NCBI GenBank assembly: GCA_000827495.1
Contig: KN817522.1
Location: 496,001 to 560,000 of the forward strand
Length of the DNA stretch: 64,000 nucleotides
DNA from: Hypholoma sublateritium FD-334 SS-4
Lineage: Eukaryota > Basidiomycota > Agaricomycetes > Agaricales > Strophariaceae
Direction of reading: 5' to 3'
Shown here: piece after piece, positions 1 to 10,300 of the stretch
Position numbering within the stretch: the stretch's first letter is position 1
Layout of the letters: every line of letters begins with the position of its first letter
Made by a program: the position numbers and the translations under genes
Notes under the pieces: generated by a model
What the model was told of the DNA's origin: nothing
Databases searched by the model: none
The model's input: the letters and a program-made list of their open reading frames with translations, nothing else

Positions 1-2
1 CA

Positions 3-3000
3 TATGACATTAACCGATTTAAAGAACACTTAGCAACATGTAAAGCAAAAGTAAATCTCTCGGTGACAGCCAATACACGAACATTAGATGCTATGTTTTT
101 CTCATCAAAGCTAGGTCAACAGCGCAGTGAAGATCCTTCATGCCAGTCGGAAGCAAATACCATCAAACTCTGGCCATGTCCAGGACTTACAGAAGCAGAC
201 GACGAACGCATTAACCAATATCTGGGACGCACACAGTTGGGCTCGGGAGGTGGGATTAGTGAACGCATATTGGCTGATGAGATGTTTGGAAACCTATACT
301 CAAGTCTAAATCCGTCTCAAAAGGATGCTGTTACACTGAGACAGCAGCAAACACATCGATGGCGGAATGACCACCTACATCAACGTATTTTTGCCATTGG
401 CGAGACAAAGTGTTCTGAGAATGTAGGCGCATCAGTCGATGGAGACTCGGATGGCAATACCACCATCAAGCCTTGCATTGGATGCAAAGCATTGCTCTCT
501 TTTCCCGCATTCCTGACTGCAATTACGAAACAGCAGCCCAGCGACAGAAATAGAGCATTTATTCCCCGTAGACATCAGAACACTGCTATCGGAAATATGC
601 ATATCAAGATTCTTGGCCTTGGGGATCTATTATCCGAAGTAAGACTGCATATCTCTTTCTCAGCGAGAAACTGACAAATAAAATTATGTACAGGAAAGCG
701 ACGATAGTATACTGTTGCGTTTTGCGCGCTCTTATGCAGAAGGCAAATTTGACAAAAATCAGGCCTTTCTGGAAATGCTCAGCGTTATGGTCTCACGCGC
801 CGACCGTGAACAGAAAGGTCGTGGATTGCAGAACATGTACTATCCTCCGGCATTTGATGAATGGTGCCATGAACTTTTCTGCATCAGACCTGAGGCGTAC
901 CGTTCCTTTCAACTCGCATTTGGTGGTCGATCTGAAAGAAGCTTTCGTCAAATGCGCTCATCTAAGCCAGCATTTTCTCAGGGAATAGGCGCTCATACAC
1001 TTGATCGAGCAAGAGAATACCTCAAGGACTATGGCTACCCACCAGAGGGACCACTAGCAACAGGGGTTGATGATACAAAGCTTCTTGAATCTTTCCGACC
1101 GTACTATGATGGCAGTCAGAAAATGTGGTTTCTCGTCGGTGGGACAGGCGAACCGATACTTGTTGGCAATATTGAACAACTCCAGGCTGATATTGACAAA
1201 GCAAGAGACCTCAAAGCAACAAAATTGCGTCTTTGGACTATGAGCATCCCTCTTCCTCGAATGCCTCCACTGATTCTCGCCGCAATGCCTATTTCCTCCA
1301 AAAATAGTGCTATTGAGCTTGCAAAAATGGAGGAGAAGCTACTTCGGCTCTTACTATCTTCTGGGGATAATTTCAACATCATCTCTCTCGGCTCCGACGG
1401 AACAAGTGTAGAACGTGAAGCTCGCCGTGAGCTCGTTCGGTCAAGATTTGCTAAGCCAGTCAAATATCAAATCCCGCACCCTGCGTCAGATTTTGGTTGT
1501 CCACCAATTGTTATTGAGTTGCTAAAGATCGGGGAAAGGACAATGGCATCTATTCAAGACTCTAAACACCTTCGGAAAACAACACGGAATAATTTGTTCA
1601 CGGGAGCTAAAGCTCTTATTCTTGGTCGCCATTTTATCTGTTTTCAGCAGATATGGGAAATTGCATCACTGCCAAACTCACCCATCTATGCGCGAGACGT
1701 CAAAAAGCTGGACCGACAGGATGATCGTGCGGCGGCACGGCTATTTTCTGCATCTACACTTGAATTCATTATTCAACACAATTCTACCAACCTTGGCTTG
1801 ATTGCGTACCTTTTCGTCTTTGGAGAAATGGTTGATGCTTATCAGAATCGGAAAATGTCGCACTTAGAACGAATAAAGCTCCTTCTCCGTGCTAAATTCT
1901 TCAAAGAAATCTGGAAGTCCTTCCTCAAAGAGGCGGGGTATAGCACTTGTCGCCACTTTATTAGCAAAGAAGCCGATGATATCATGGATATTGTTATCGA
2001 CGGATACCTGGGCCTCGTGTATATTCACCGCGACACACTTATCATCCGCTTTCCTCTCCTTCCTTGGATGCATGGAACTGAACCCAACGAACATAGTTTT
2101 GGATTTCTCCGAATCATGATTCCTGACTTCACGATGCTTGATGTGCTTCGGGCGATACCAAAGCTCCGTGTTCGCCTCATGGCAGCTTGTAAACAAAAAA
2201 ATAGCAAGGTTAACTTACAAAGAAGCGCAGCTGGCTATACACACACCTACTCGGATGGTGATGATGCAGATCTCCACTTCCTTTCCATTTTCCCCAGTGA
2301 TGCCAAAATTAGCTCAACTGCAAAAGATGCATATGAGGAGGCCGTCATGATATGGGAGATATTGGGATACTATCCATCTGCTGGCTCCGATACCGGACCC
2401 ACATCTGCGATAGTTACAGCAGGTGACAATGAGGATGATTCCGAAGACGAGGAAAATGATACTGATGACGACGTGGACGGAAAAGAGCCTTCAGATCGGC
2501 GTCAACTCCGAGACGCTCTTGATGCTGCAGCCGTCGCACAAGCCAAATCGTTACCTATAAACAAGGTGGACGAAGTACTCGACGAATGTGGTTATGCCGC
2601 CGCATCATTGAATCTTGTGGATCTTGAGAACCTGTACGTGGCACCAATTTGTGCATATATCAGAGAGCTAACCACTTACGAAACAGAGAGGCAATCCCAG
2701 ACAATGATCCTGAGAGCTTAGAAGAAATCAGAAAGGCTTTATTGGACGTATTGTCAACTATTTCTGCTCAAAGTCCCGCAGGCGCAGCAGCTGTCCATGA
2801 ACTACTAGTACATTCTGTGGCAGATCAAGCACGCAGTCAAGACTTTCCAGTGGACAATGATTGGCTCACAAGACCGTCGTCATCACCGACCCTAAACATC
2901 AATACCACCGATCTCTCTCAACTGGTAGAGATGAGATACAAGAATCAAAGTCGAGAATCAGCTGAAAGTACACGAACAAAAGGCAAGGGAGACGATACCA

Positions 3001-3871
3001 ATAAAGAGTTGTCGCGGTTATCAAAACCACCCACGGAACGTCAGCTCCTCGCGGCAAAGATATATGAGGCGCTGCGTCTTGACGCGGAACAGGGTTCAAG
3101 CACAGGACTGAACCGCCGTGTTCGTCATACAACAGCGGCAGCCGCTACCGCAGGTACTGTTGCAGCTGTTGCAACTGGTAATGTAGCAAATGCCCAGGCT
3201 GCAGCGCGAACTGGGGCTGCTGCGGTACGTAAAACTATCCCAATTTGTAGTAGAGACAAAACTCACCTTGTGTCCGTAGATCATAAGAAAGCGAAGAGAA
3301 ATATTTGCAAATATTGAACTGGGCGCCGATTTGGCAACTGCTAAAGTTGACCTGATCTCCAAGTTGGCTTGCGGAGAATATGGACTAGTGTTTGTCGAGA
3401 AAGAGCTGATGATAGGGAAAGGTGAGCATCTCGAGACAAGATTTGAGTCACGAAAGAACCACTGACTCAGATAATACAGTCTTGACCCTGTACGAACGCG
3501 GGAATGGAAAGACAGCTAAGCACGGTCTTGTATTCGAAGCGAGCTCGGTCGGTGGTGTCTCGTATATCCCTGTGCAAATCTGGCAATACCATCGACAACA
3601 GAAATTCATAGCAGAATGTGGGGTGACAAGGAAGCTTCACTTACCGCGTTATGCTCATCTCCCCGCCGCTGCCTTTTTGTACCTCATCCCGAAGGGCTCG
3701 ATCCGAGTTTTAGATGGCGGTGCATTGCTTGAATTGACGCCAAGATTCTTTGATAATGTTTATACAAAGCTCGCAAGACAGAAACGGGAGATCATGGCTG
3801 CAGTGACGCAGCTATTGGCGAGGCGCAAGAAGAATGCTGATGTTGGGGATGGCAACGACGAAGAGTTGTAG
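3..3871 (+). CDS. DDE/RNase-H-like transposase candidate, 5' partial
   Basis: The gene is open at the left edge and reads as five exons: <3-638, 694-2633, 2687-3224, 3280-3421 and 3471-3871. All joins use gt...ag introns of 49-55 bp and keep frame, giving 1218 codons plus stop. The first visible residues (RFKEHLATC) look like the second half of a C2H2/BED-type zinc finger. Three acidic motifs are spaced as in an RNase-H-fold transposase: GVDDTKL (partial residues 337-343), GSDGTSVE (D447) and GTEPNEHSFGFLR (E675/E678). Between them lies QDSKHLRKTTRNN, which resembles the HL-K-RN block after the second Asp in P/THAP9-type transposases. An acidic tract (NEDDSEDEEN) and an Ala-rich stretch follow. 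I remember a family of mushroom hypothetical proteins with these motifs. Transposase function is inference; it could instead be a domesticated or element-associated protein. No frameshift or stop was found. Confidence 0.6.
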
Positions 3872-4238
3872 ATTGTTGTAGATAGCACGATTGCACGGAC
3901 GATAAGGCGAATGACATAATATATAAGCAATTATTCAAATTACGTAAATAATTAAAGCCATATTCGAGGTCAGATAAAATGTCCACCCGTTTTAGGAATT
4001 TTTTTGAGGTCAGGTCGAAATCCACCCGAATTTGCACCGAAAACAGCCAAAATTTGTCCACCCGAAAAGTCCCCAAAACCCTGTTTTTCATATCTTACCT
4101 ATTAAGGCATTAACCGAGGTCCTGGTTTACTGGCGTAAAAAAAATCATCACGTGCATATCACGTTCTCTTCCCACGAGCTCCGTCGCGTCCTTAATTACA
4201 TACACCGTGGCTCATAGTATTTACGCGTCCTGGACGAA
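3872..4238. promoter_or_regulatory. intergenic spacer with iterated direct repeats upstream of the helicase gene
   Basis: This spacer separates the transposase-like gene from the helicase start codon. It contains the word tccacccg three times (3982-3989, 4021-4028, 4057-4064). The word gaggtcag occurs twice (3966-3973, 4006-4013), so the composite unit gaggtcag-N7/8-tccacccg repeats with a 40-bp period. It is placed where promoter or protein-binding sites would be expected. No coding signal is seen. Function is unknown. Confidence 0.4.
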
Positions 4239-6350
4239 ATGTCAATGTCAAACATGCCCGGAAATGCACCGGAAAGTACGTATAGGTTCTCGACACCCCA
4301 TGGAATTGCACTATGTCGTCAAATTCTTGTATCTATCCTCCCATTCTGCCCACACGACTACCAACTCTCCGGAATTGCAACTATTTTAGACGGACATGAC
4401 CTTCTCGCGGTCTCGGCCACCGGATCTGGCAAGACTGCATATACGTATATGACACTACATATTATCAAAGCTATTCAAAGCAACCCAGGCCTGTGTCCGA
4501 ATATCAAATTTCCAATAAATGCGGCCATTCTGGTTGTTTCTCCTACTACAGCTCTCGAAGAGGACCAGGTACATAGATATAAATTGATGTATGTCAGATA
4601 CATAATGGTTAAGCTAATACTGTTTATGAAGGAGGCCAAGTTCCGCAATTTTGGGATAACAGCACAAGCTATCAACAGTGTAACTAAAGAAGAAGCGGAA
4701 AAAAAGGACGTCAACATCTGGAAACATGTCGAGACAGAAATAGATGTGATCTTGGTGTCTCCGGAAATGATCACTAGCCCTGGATTTGGATATTTGGTCA
4801 ACAGCAAGGTCTTCAGTGACCGATTGTACGCGATCTGTTTTGATGAAGTTCACTTGCTCAATAGCTGGGGTGTTTCATTTAGACCTGATTTTCAACAAAT
4901 AGCATACCTGCGGAAACGGTTTATTCGGAATGTGATTCTCTATGGAACAACGGCCACTCTTCGACTTGGCCTTCCAACAAACACAATCCTCAATTTCCTT
5001 GGTTTTTCTGGCGAAAATTATGTACTTCAACGCAGGTCCAATGCACGTTATGATGTCAAGCTCATTGTACGGACCCTTGAAGCAACACAGTCTAGCGAGA
5101 AATTTCCACAGTTGGATGGGATTCTCAAAGCCTCAGGCAAGATCCTGATATTTTGTCCAACAATCCGCTATGGATTCAAGCTTGCTGTTTATTTATGGCA
5201 CCTCGATCCGAGGAGTGCGCTGCTTCACGGAAACATACGCCTTTTCAACTCTCTAAATTCCTCAGACTATAATCAAGCTACAATTTCTCTTCTTGCTGGC
5301 AATATCCATTCAAAAATTACTATTGCCACGGACAAGCTCTCGGTGGGCGTTGACATACCAGACTTCCAAACAGTGATCATAATTGATCCAAAGAATATGG
5401 ACGACATGATACAGAAGGGCGGCCGTGTTGGCCGTGATCGTACCAAGGTCCAAAATGCGCAAGTTATTGTATACTTTCCCAGAGAAGCTGTCAAGTCAGC
5501 AACTGAAGTAATACATGCCCTCGACCATCCCACAGCCTTGGGTGACAGGGTTGAAGTTCCCAGCAATACTCGGAAGCGCAAGCGAACTTCTAAAAAGAAG
5601 GTCCCGCGGGATAGCGAAAGTTCCGAGGAAGTCAATGAGGATATACTCAGCCTCCAGCGTTTTATTGTTGCACCATGCAAGCCTGCTGAAGTGGACCGGC
5701 AGTACGGCAATCGAAAGGACGACCCACCTTGCTCCTCCATGTGTTTGACTTGCGCTAGCCTCCCTCCTGCTATGTTATCTGCTGAGGAATGCATTTGCAG
5801 TGGCTGTCTTCCTGAGCCAGCTATCCTACCAGCACCAAAACCACCGCGAGCACGGCAGCACGCTACAAATCTACGTGTTACAAAGCCCATGCGTGAACTT
5901 GGAATTAAATTGCTTCAGGACTTTCGGGACGAGGTTTATTTCAGTGCCGATGAACGAACAACAGGAATGGTCCCAATTGACTCGTTTCTTCCCGAGAAGA
6001 CTATGCATACTATTCTCGACAATTTTCCAACACTCCTTCAGAAATCCATCATCCAACCGTTTGTTGATATCACCAATGCTAGCAATCACACAGCTGCACG
6101 TCAATTACTCGCTCCATTTATTCAAGACAACCACTTCATGGTAGATCGAAGTCACGACATGTTATCCACCCTTTGGACAATTCACACGTCATTTGACCGA
6201 ATGCGCAAAGAGAAGAAGGATGAACAGAAAGCGAAACGAGATCACAAGCGTGCTGAAGAAAGTACACAGCTACAAATTATGGATATTGGTAGGGATGAAA
6301 TCAATAACAACCACGATGAAGATAATGTATCAAATGAAAGCGATAATTAG
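4239..6350 (+). CDS. RecQ-type ATP-dependent DNA helicase of the element
   Basis: The open frame is 703 codons. Helicase motifs appear in order: a Q-motif-like segment (YQLSGIATIL, residues 41-50), Walker A ATGSGKT (60-66), a VSPTTALEEDQ block, Walker B DEVH (about residue 202), GTTATLR, ILIFCPTIRYG, ATDKLSVGVDIP and the arginine-finger motif GGRVGRDR. A Cys-rich stretch follows (CSSMCLTC, CICSGC) and may replace the RecQ zinc site. The C-terminus is charged. RecQ enzymes unwind DNA 3'-5'; expanded RecQ-like families are common in mushroom genomes and near telomeres. A 63-bp stretch at 4569-4631 has a good donor (cag|gtacat), a branch-like ctaata and an acceptor. Removing it gives EEDQ-EAKFRNFGITAQ, the expected helicase sequence, so it is probably an in-frame intron and the protein is 682 residues. 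All core motifs are intact. Confidence 0.9.
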   Translation: MSMSNMPGNAPESTYRFSTPHGIALCRQILVSILPFCPHDYQLSGIATILDGHDLLAVSATGSGKTAYTYMTLHIIKAIQSNPGLCPNIKFPINAAILVVSPTTALEEDQVHRYKLMYVRYIMVKLILFMKEAKFRNFGITAQAINSVTKEEAEKKDVNIWKHVETEIDVILVSPEMITSPGFGYLVNSKVFSDRLYAICFDEVHLLNSWGVSFRPDFQQIAYLRKRFIRNVILYGTTATLRLGLPTNTILNFLGFSGENYVLQRRSNARYDVKLIVRTLEATQSSEKFPQLDGILKASGKILIFCPTIRYGFKLAVYLWHLDPRSALLHGNIRLFNSLNSSDYNQATISLLAGNIHSKITIATDKLSVGVDIPDFQTVIIIDPKNMDDMIQKGGRVGRDRTKVQNAQVIVYFPREAVKSATEVIHALDHPTALGDRVEVPSNTRKRKRTSKKKVPRDSESSEEVNEDILSLQRFIVAPCKPAEVDRQYGNRKDDPPCSSMCLTCASLPPAMLSAEECICSGCLPEPAILPAPKPPRARQHATNLRVTKPMRELGIKLLQDFRDEVYFSADERTTGMVPIDSFLPEKTMHTILDNFPTLLQKSIIQPFVDITNASNHTAARQLLAPFIQDNHFMVDRSHDMLSTLWTIHTSFDRMRKEKKDEQKAKRDHKRAEESTQLQIMDIGRDEINNNHDEDNVSNESDN
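4569..4631 (+). other. probable 63-bp in-frame intron in the RecQ gene
   Basis: The segment starts gtacat after cag and ends atgaag before gaggcc. It contains ctaata 14-19 bp before the acceptor. It is a multiple of three and stop-free. Read as protein it inserts 21 residues (VHRYKLMYVR...) into the conserved block after EEDQ, where other RecQ-like proteins have none. Confidence 0.65.
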
Positions 6351-6401
6351 GGGATTAGGAAACGGAGTAGGGAAAATATACTATAGTATGTTATGTCACG
6401 C

Positions 6402-7136
6402 TCATTCAGACTCGTCATCAGCATCATCTACTATTGAAAGATGAGAAAGATGAAGCCCGCTCGTTGTTGCGATTGCTGCTTCGACCTCACGAACTGCTTT
6501 GTTGAGGATTGTTTGCATGGCAAAGCTCGATAGAGCGACGCGCACAGGCTTCAACTCGGTGTACGGTGTGTGAGTGGAATACATATCCACCGATTCTCGC
6601 TCGTGCCGTCCGTAAGGGTGAGTGAACCAGCTGTGGAGAATTTTCGCGGGTGGGTGCTCAGTGCGGCCGTTATAAAAGTGTTGGAGCGTGGCTGTGATGG
6701 ATTCTCGAGAAGCACCCCACTTTTGGCTACGAGGATCGTTGTTGCTGAGAGACGTTGAGTCAAAATCAAAGTTACTTGTTGCCTGAGAAGTGTAGAATAT
6801 TGCTTCGCTGTAACTCCACTGTAGTTCCGTCTTGATGAATCCGTGAAACAGCTGCACTTTGTCACTGTTGGTAAGAGCTTGTTTCTTTCTTCGTTTCTTC
6901 GGATCCGTATTGAGTGAGTTGTTTTCCTTTCCGAGGTATTTTCGTTTGACAGGTGCTGATGTCCCAGGAGTTGCTCGACCCTCGTGAGAAGCAGGTGTTG
7001 GCGAGAAAGGGGCGGAATAGTAGTTAGATACCCCGGTGCCAGGTGTGTTCCAAGGTACATGGGCAGGAGTAGAGATATTAAATAGAACAGGTCTTAAAGG
7101 AGTGTTTGGAGGGCCATTTTGGCCCGAGGATGCCAT
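6402..7136 (-). CDS. conserved basic protein of the element, unknown function
   Basis: The gene is single-exon and 244 residues long if it starts at MASSGQNGPP (7136); the frame stays open upstream but only adds weakly coding-looking sequence. The N-terminal third is Pro/Ser/Thr-rich and disordered-looking. A basic cluster (KKRRKKQ) suggests nuclear import. The conserved part contains LQWSYSEAIFYTS, a segment about a bound partner or DNA (ILHSWFTHPYGRHE), and YTELKPVRVALSSFAM followed by SGLHLSHLS. I remember mushroom hypothetical proteins with the same KPVR-A-FA and SGLH motifs, and I do not know a function. It is convergent with the RecQ gene; their stop codons lie about 50 bp apart, so the transcripts probably overlap. 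Confidence 0.6.
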   Translation of the reverse strand: MASSGQNGPPNTPLRPVLFNISTPAHVPWNTPGTGVSNYYSAPFSPTPASHEGRATPGTSAPVKRKYLGKENNSLNTDPKKRRKKQALTNSDKVQLFHGFIKTELQWSYSEAIFYTSQATSNFDFDSTSLSNNDPRSQKWGASRESITATLQHFYNGRTEHPPAKILHSWFTHPYGRHERESVDMYSTHTPYTELKPVRVALSSFAMQTILNKAVREVEAAIATTSGLHLSHLSIVDDADDESE

Positions 7137-7295
7137 AATATGACTCAAATCGCGCAGGGAAACAGTGTTTATTATTGGGATACGCGTCGACGCGCCGTGT
7201 ATATTAGTCACATGGTGTACCGTGGGAGCCAAAAGCGTGGAAAAGTCTTTACGCCAGTATACGCGGCGCGTTTGCAAGCAGACTCCATACGGTAA

Positions 7296-7342
7296 GTTGA
7301 TCGACTGTTATCATCAACGGTTGATCGACTTTATCATCAATA
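7296..7342. repeat. two tandem 23-24 bp units, each an imperfect hairpin
   Basis: The unit gttgatcgact-ttatcatcaa occurs twice back to back (7296-7319 and 7320-7342). Each unit begins with gttgat and ends near atcaac/atcaat, so each can fold on itself. It lies about 160 bp upstream of the third element gene and could be an element terminus or a protein-binding site. Confidence 0.5.
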
Positions 7343-10300
7343 GCGCTATCGGAGTCTGCCTACGGGAGACTAACGCCGCACGGACTTTCGGGGGGCGACG
7401 TGAGCTCTTCGGACTTTCTGACCGCCATAGAACGCGAATAGGTCTTGCATCGACGATGGAGGTCCCGCAACTCTCGGTGGACACGTACCCCGCGCTAGCC
7501 AATTCCCAAGCAATTTCTCCATATGCTGCGCCGCGCAAAGTCGTCCTCCTTATCCTTTGCCCCCGTCGAAATCCTTCATGTGCAATCCTCTATGAACTAG
7601 TACACAAGAACAGGATGTGCTGTGAGCAAGCAAGCAAATTACGATTGCAACAAATCAGAGAGCCAAGCTGCACGCGACCAACACGCGGCGCCCAAGCGGC
7701 GCCTGGATTCAACGCGTTTCAGATTCGCAATTTTTTTCTGCTTCAGCTCTGCTCGATTCTTCGTTACTATCACGCATCTGCTGAAACGAAGATCTCTCGA
7801 AAACTTTCTCGGAGTCGCTGGAGCTTTCGAAGGTCTGTTGACTTTTGAGCAAGTAAATGTCATTTAAATTCTCACCCAGTTCTCACAGCAAAGGTGAGAA
7901 TCTCACCTCCGCCTTCTGTCCCTCATCTCACAATGCTCCCAGAGCCGACTATCAACCAAACGCGCCGACACGATCTTTAGTGTTTCAACCAAACGTGTAG
8001 TGTCAGGTGGCATATCACGATTTACGACAGCAGGAAACGCATCGCGCTGTGATCAAGAGCACGCCTCGAGGTGACCCAACTACGCGCGTCGATTTTCCAG
8101 GATTCAAAAATAAATGGGATCATCAAGGTATGGCATCGCTTTGCAGTGTTAATACACAAATACATAGAGTGGGAGTGGTATCTGTTCCCCAAGCGGGTCT
8201 AGGCAACGCACGATATTCGACAAAAGGGAAATATTTTCCTCCGTGGACTCAGGCGTCAACCCCGCGCTGATATCCTTGTCAAGTAGGTTGGTTTTTTCTG
8301 TTTCTCATCAAACACAAACCATGTCGGCTTACATATGACCTGGATTATATTAGTGGACGAGTATTCGGGAAACATATCGATACTGGCGTTAAGCCTTTCC
8401 GCATCAAGCAGTCATTTCCGCGTTAACACGGTGTCGCACATCAGGTTATTGGAACCCGCATGTCTGTTTGTAACAGTTTACTGCGCTCACATTAGCAGCG
8501 GATCCGTTTGAAGAGTTTTTTTTGAGCCCGCCCTGCAAAGGAAAGGGAAGGAAACATCAGGAATACAACTAGTTCCCATGAACTGGATTCTGAGCAAGTG
8601 TCTTCAATTGAAAGTCGTTCGATGAAATGGCATCATCATATGTACATGGCAACTGTCGAGGTATTTTGGTCCTCAATAGTCCGTGGAGAATTTTACAATG
8701 ACGTTGGCTTCTTTTCCGGAACGCGAGGGGTATCAGGCAAAGTCAGTAAGCGAGCAGAGCTCACGGCCCCTCCTGGTTCCTACTCTCTGGCTCACCAACT
8801 CCAGGGAACAATCCCACAGCCATGTGAGACGCGGAAAGTCTGCGCGGAAGAACCCGTTTTACAGTGGCTAAGGAGGCTCTATGGTATCCGTCAGCTCTGC
8901 GCCCGCTTGTCCTCCGCGCACCTGCTGGAAAGAAGCCCGCCACCGGGAGCGCACACCCACGCATTCTGATGTATCGCAGGCTGCTAAGTACGCGACAGCT
9001 GCCAGTCCTGGGGCTCTTTCCCACTGCGAAGCTGTCTTCCTGGTTCCACCGCCGCCGCCGCCGGCTAGAGCGAATGCACGCTAGAGGGAACTTCTTGGTC
9101 GTGTGGCTGGCTGGCTGCGCATATCAAACTTTACGGGAGCAAGCTTAGCGTTTGTGCACCGAGTGCGCGGACCGCAATGGTCAACTCTGGCTTTCCCGGC
9201 CGCTTGGCTCGAGCTTATTGTTGGAAATTCGCACTAACTGCGCGAAACAACACAGACTTTGCTCAGGCTCCGGCTTGTTACTATGAGCCATTCTGATGTG
9301 CCATGCAGGCTCGGGTTCATAATCCTAGAGGGCGAATGTAATCCTCCTTTGGGACCAGGCGCGGAACTGCAAAACCTACTCTTTCATTCTTCAAGGAAAA
9401 TGATTTACTGAAGTCGCAGACATCACATTGACTGACTACTCGTAGGCGAAGCCCACGCACACGCTGGCCTCCTTTCCATTCACCTGCTCTGATAAAGCTT
9501 TGATAACACTAGAGGCTTCTTGAAGCACCAACACTCGTTTCGCTTTTGCTTACTCGGGAGCAAGTGCACTGATCGACGCCTGACATGGCTTCGATCAGCA
9601 TAAACATATGACAGCACTGTCCCACTGACAGTGAAAGAGCCTGTATTTTGGCGCGACGCGACCTGGAAAGGAAAAGAAGCGCAGACGCACATAATTAGAT
9701 GTGACTGTGCGACTTGGTGCAAAGAACATTTTATTTTTTCTACTCCAACGGACTCCCATGCTCTGCATCGTCGCGGCGTGTTCCAGGCGGAGGAGAGGCG
9801 GCGTAGCGCTTGGTGACCGCGATGGCTGGGGACTGCGGCGAGCGACGGCGGCGGATAGGCGGAAGATCAGAACATGGTACTGGTTCCTCGGGCTCAGATT
9901 ATCAAAGTGCTCAGCCTGCGTGGTTCGGGGGTGCCAGAGCTGGGGTTACTATCAGCTAATGGGGTCTGTCGTAGTATATCCAGCACTCTACAGTTATTGA
10001 CAAGGAGACCCTCATCGACATCGCATGCGGAGAGTGACCGCTGCTAATAGAGATCGCCACCCGTAAATTAGTAGGGTCTGATCCTCTTCTGATGCGCTGC
10101 CCATCCATCGTCATTCCCATCACGCTTCGCGAAGCACCCCAACGCAAAGCGAAGAGAACTCGACGAAGGGCATATGTTTATACGCCGAGTGCAGCTGCGC
10201 CGCCTTCCATTGCTTGGACGCAGGCTCCGAGGACGCGGTCGGAGCGTTGAAGCGCCGGCCAAAGCAAGGCCAAAGCACGCGCTGCAAACCCCGTCGGGCG

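Noticed and set aside
1..300. Possible subtelomeric location suggested by the RecQ gene
   Set aside because: No telomere repeat (ttaggg or ccctaa arrays) is present in the window, so the position near a telomere cannot be supported.
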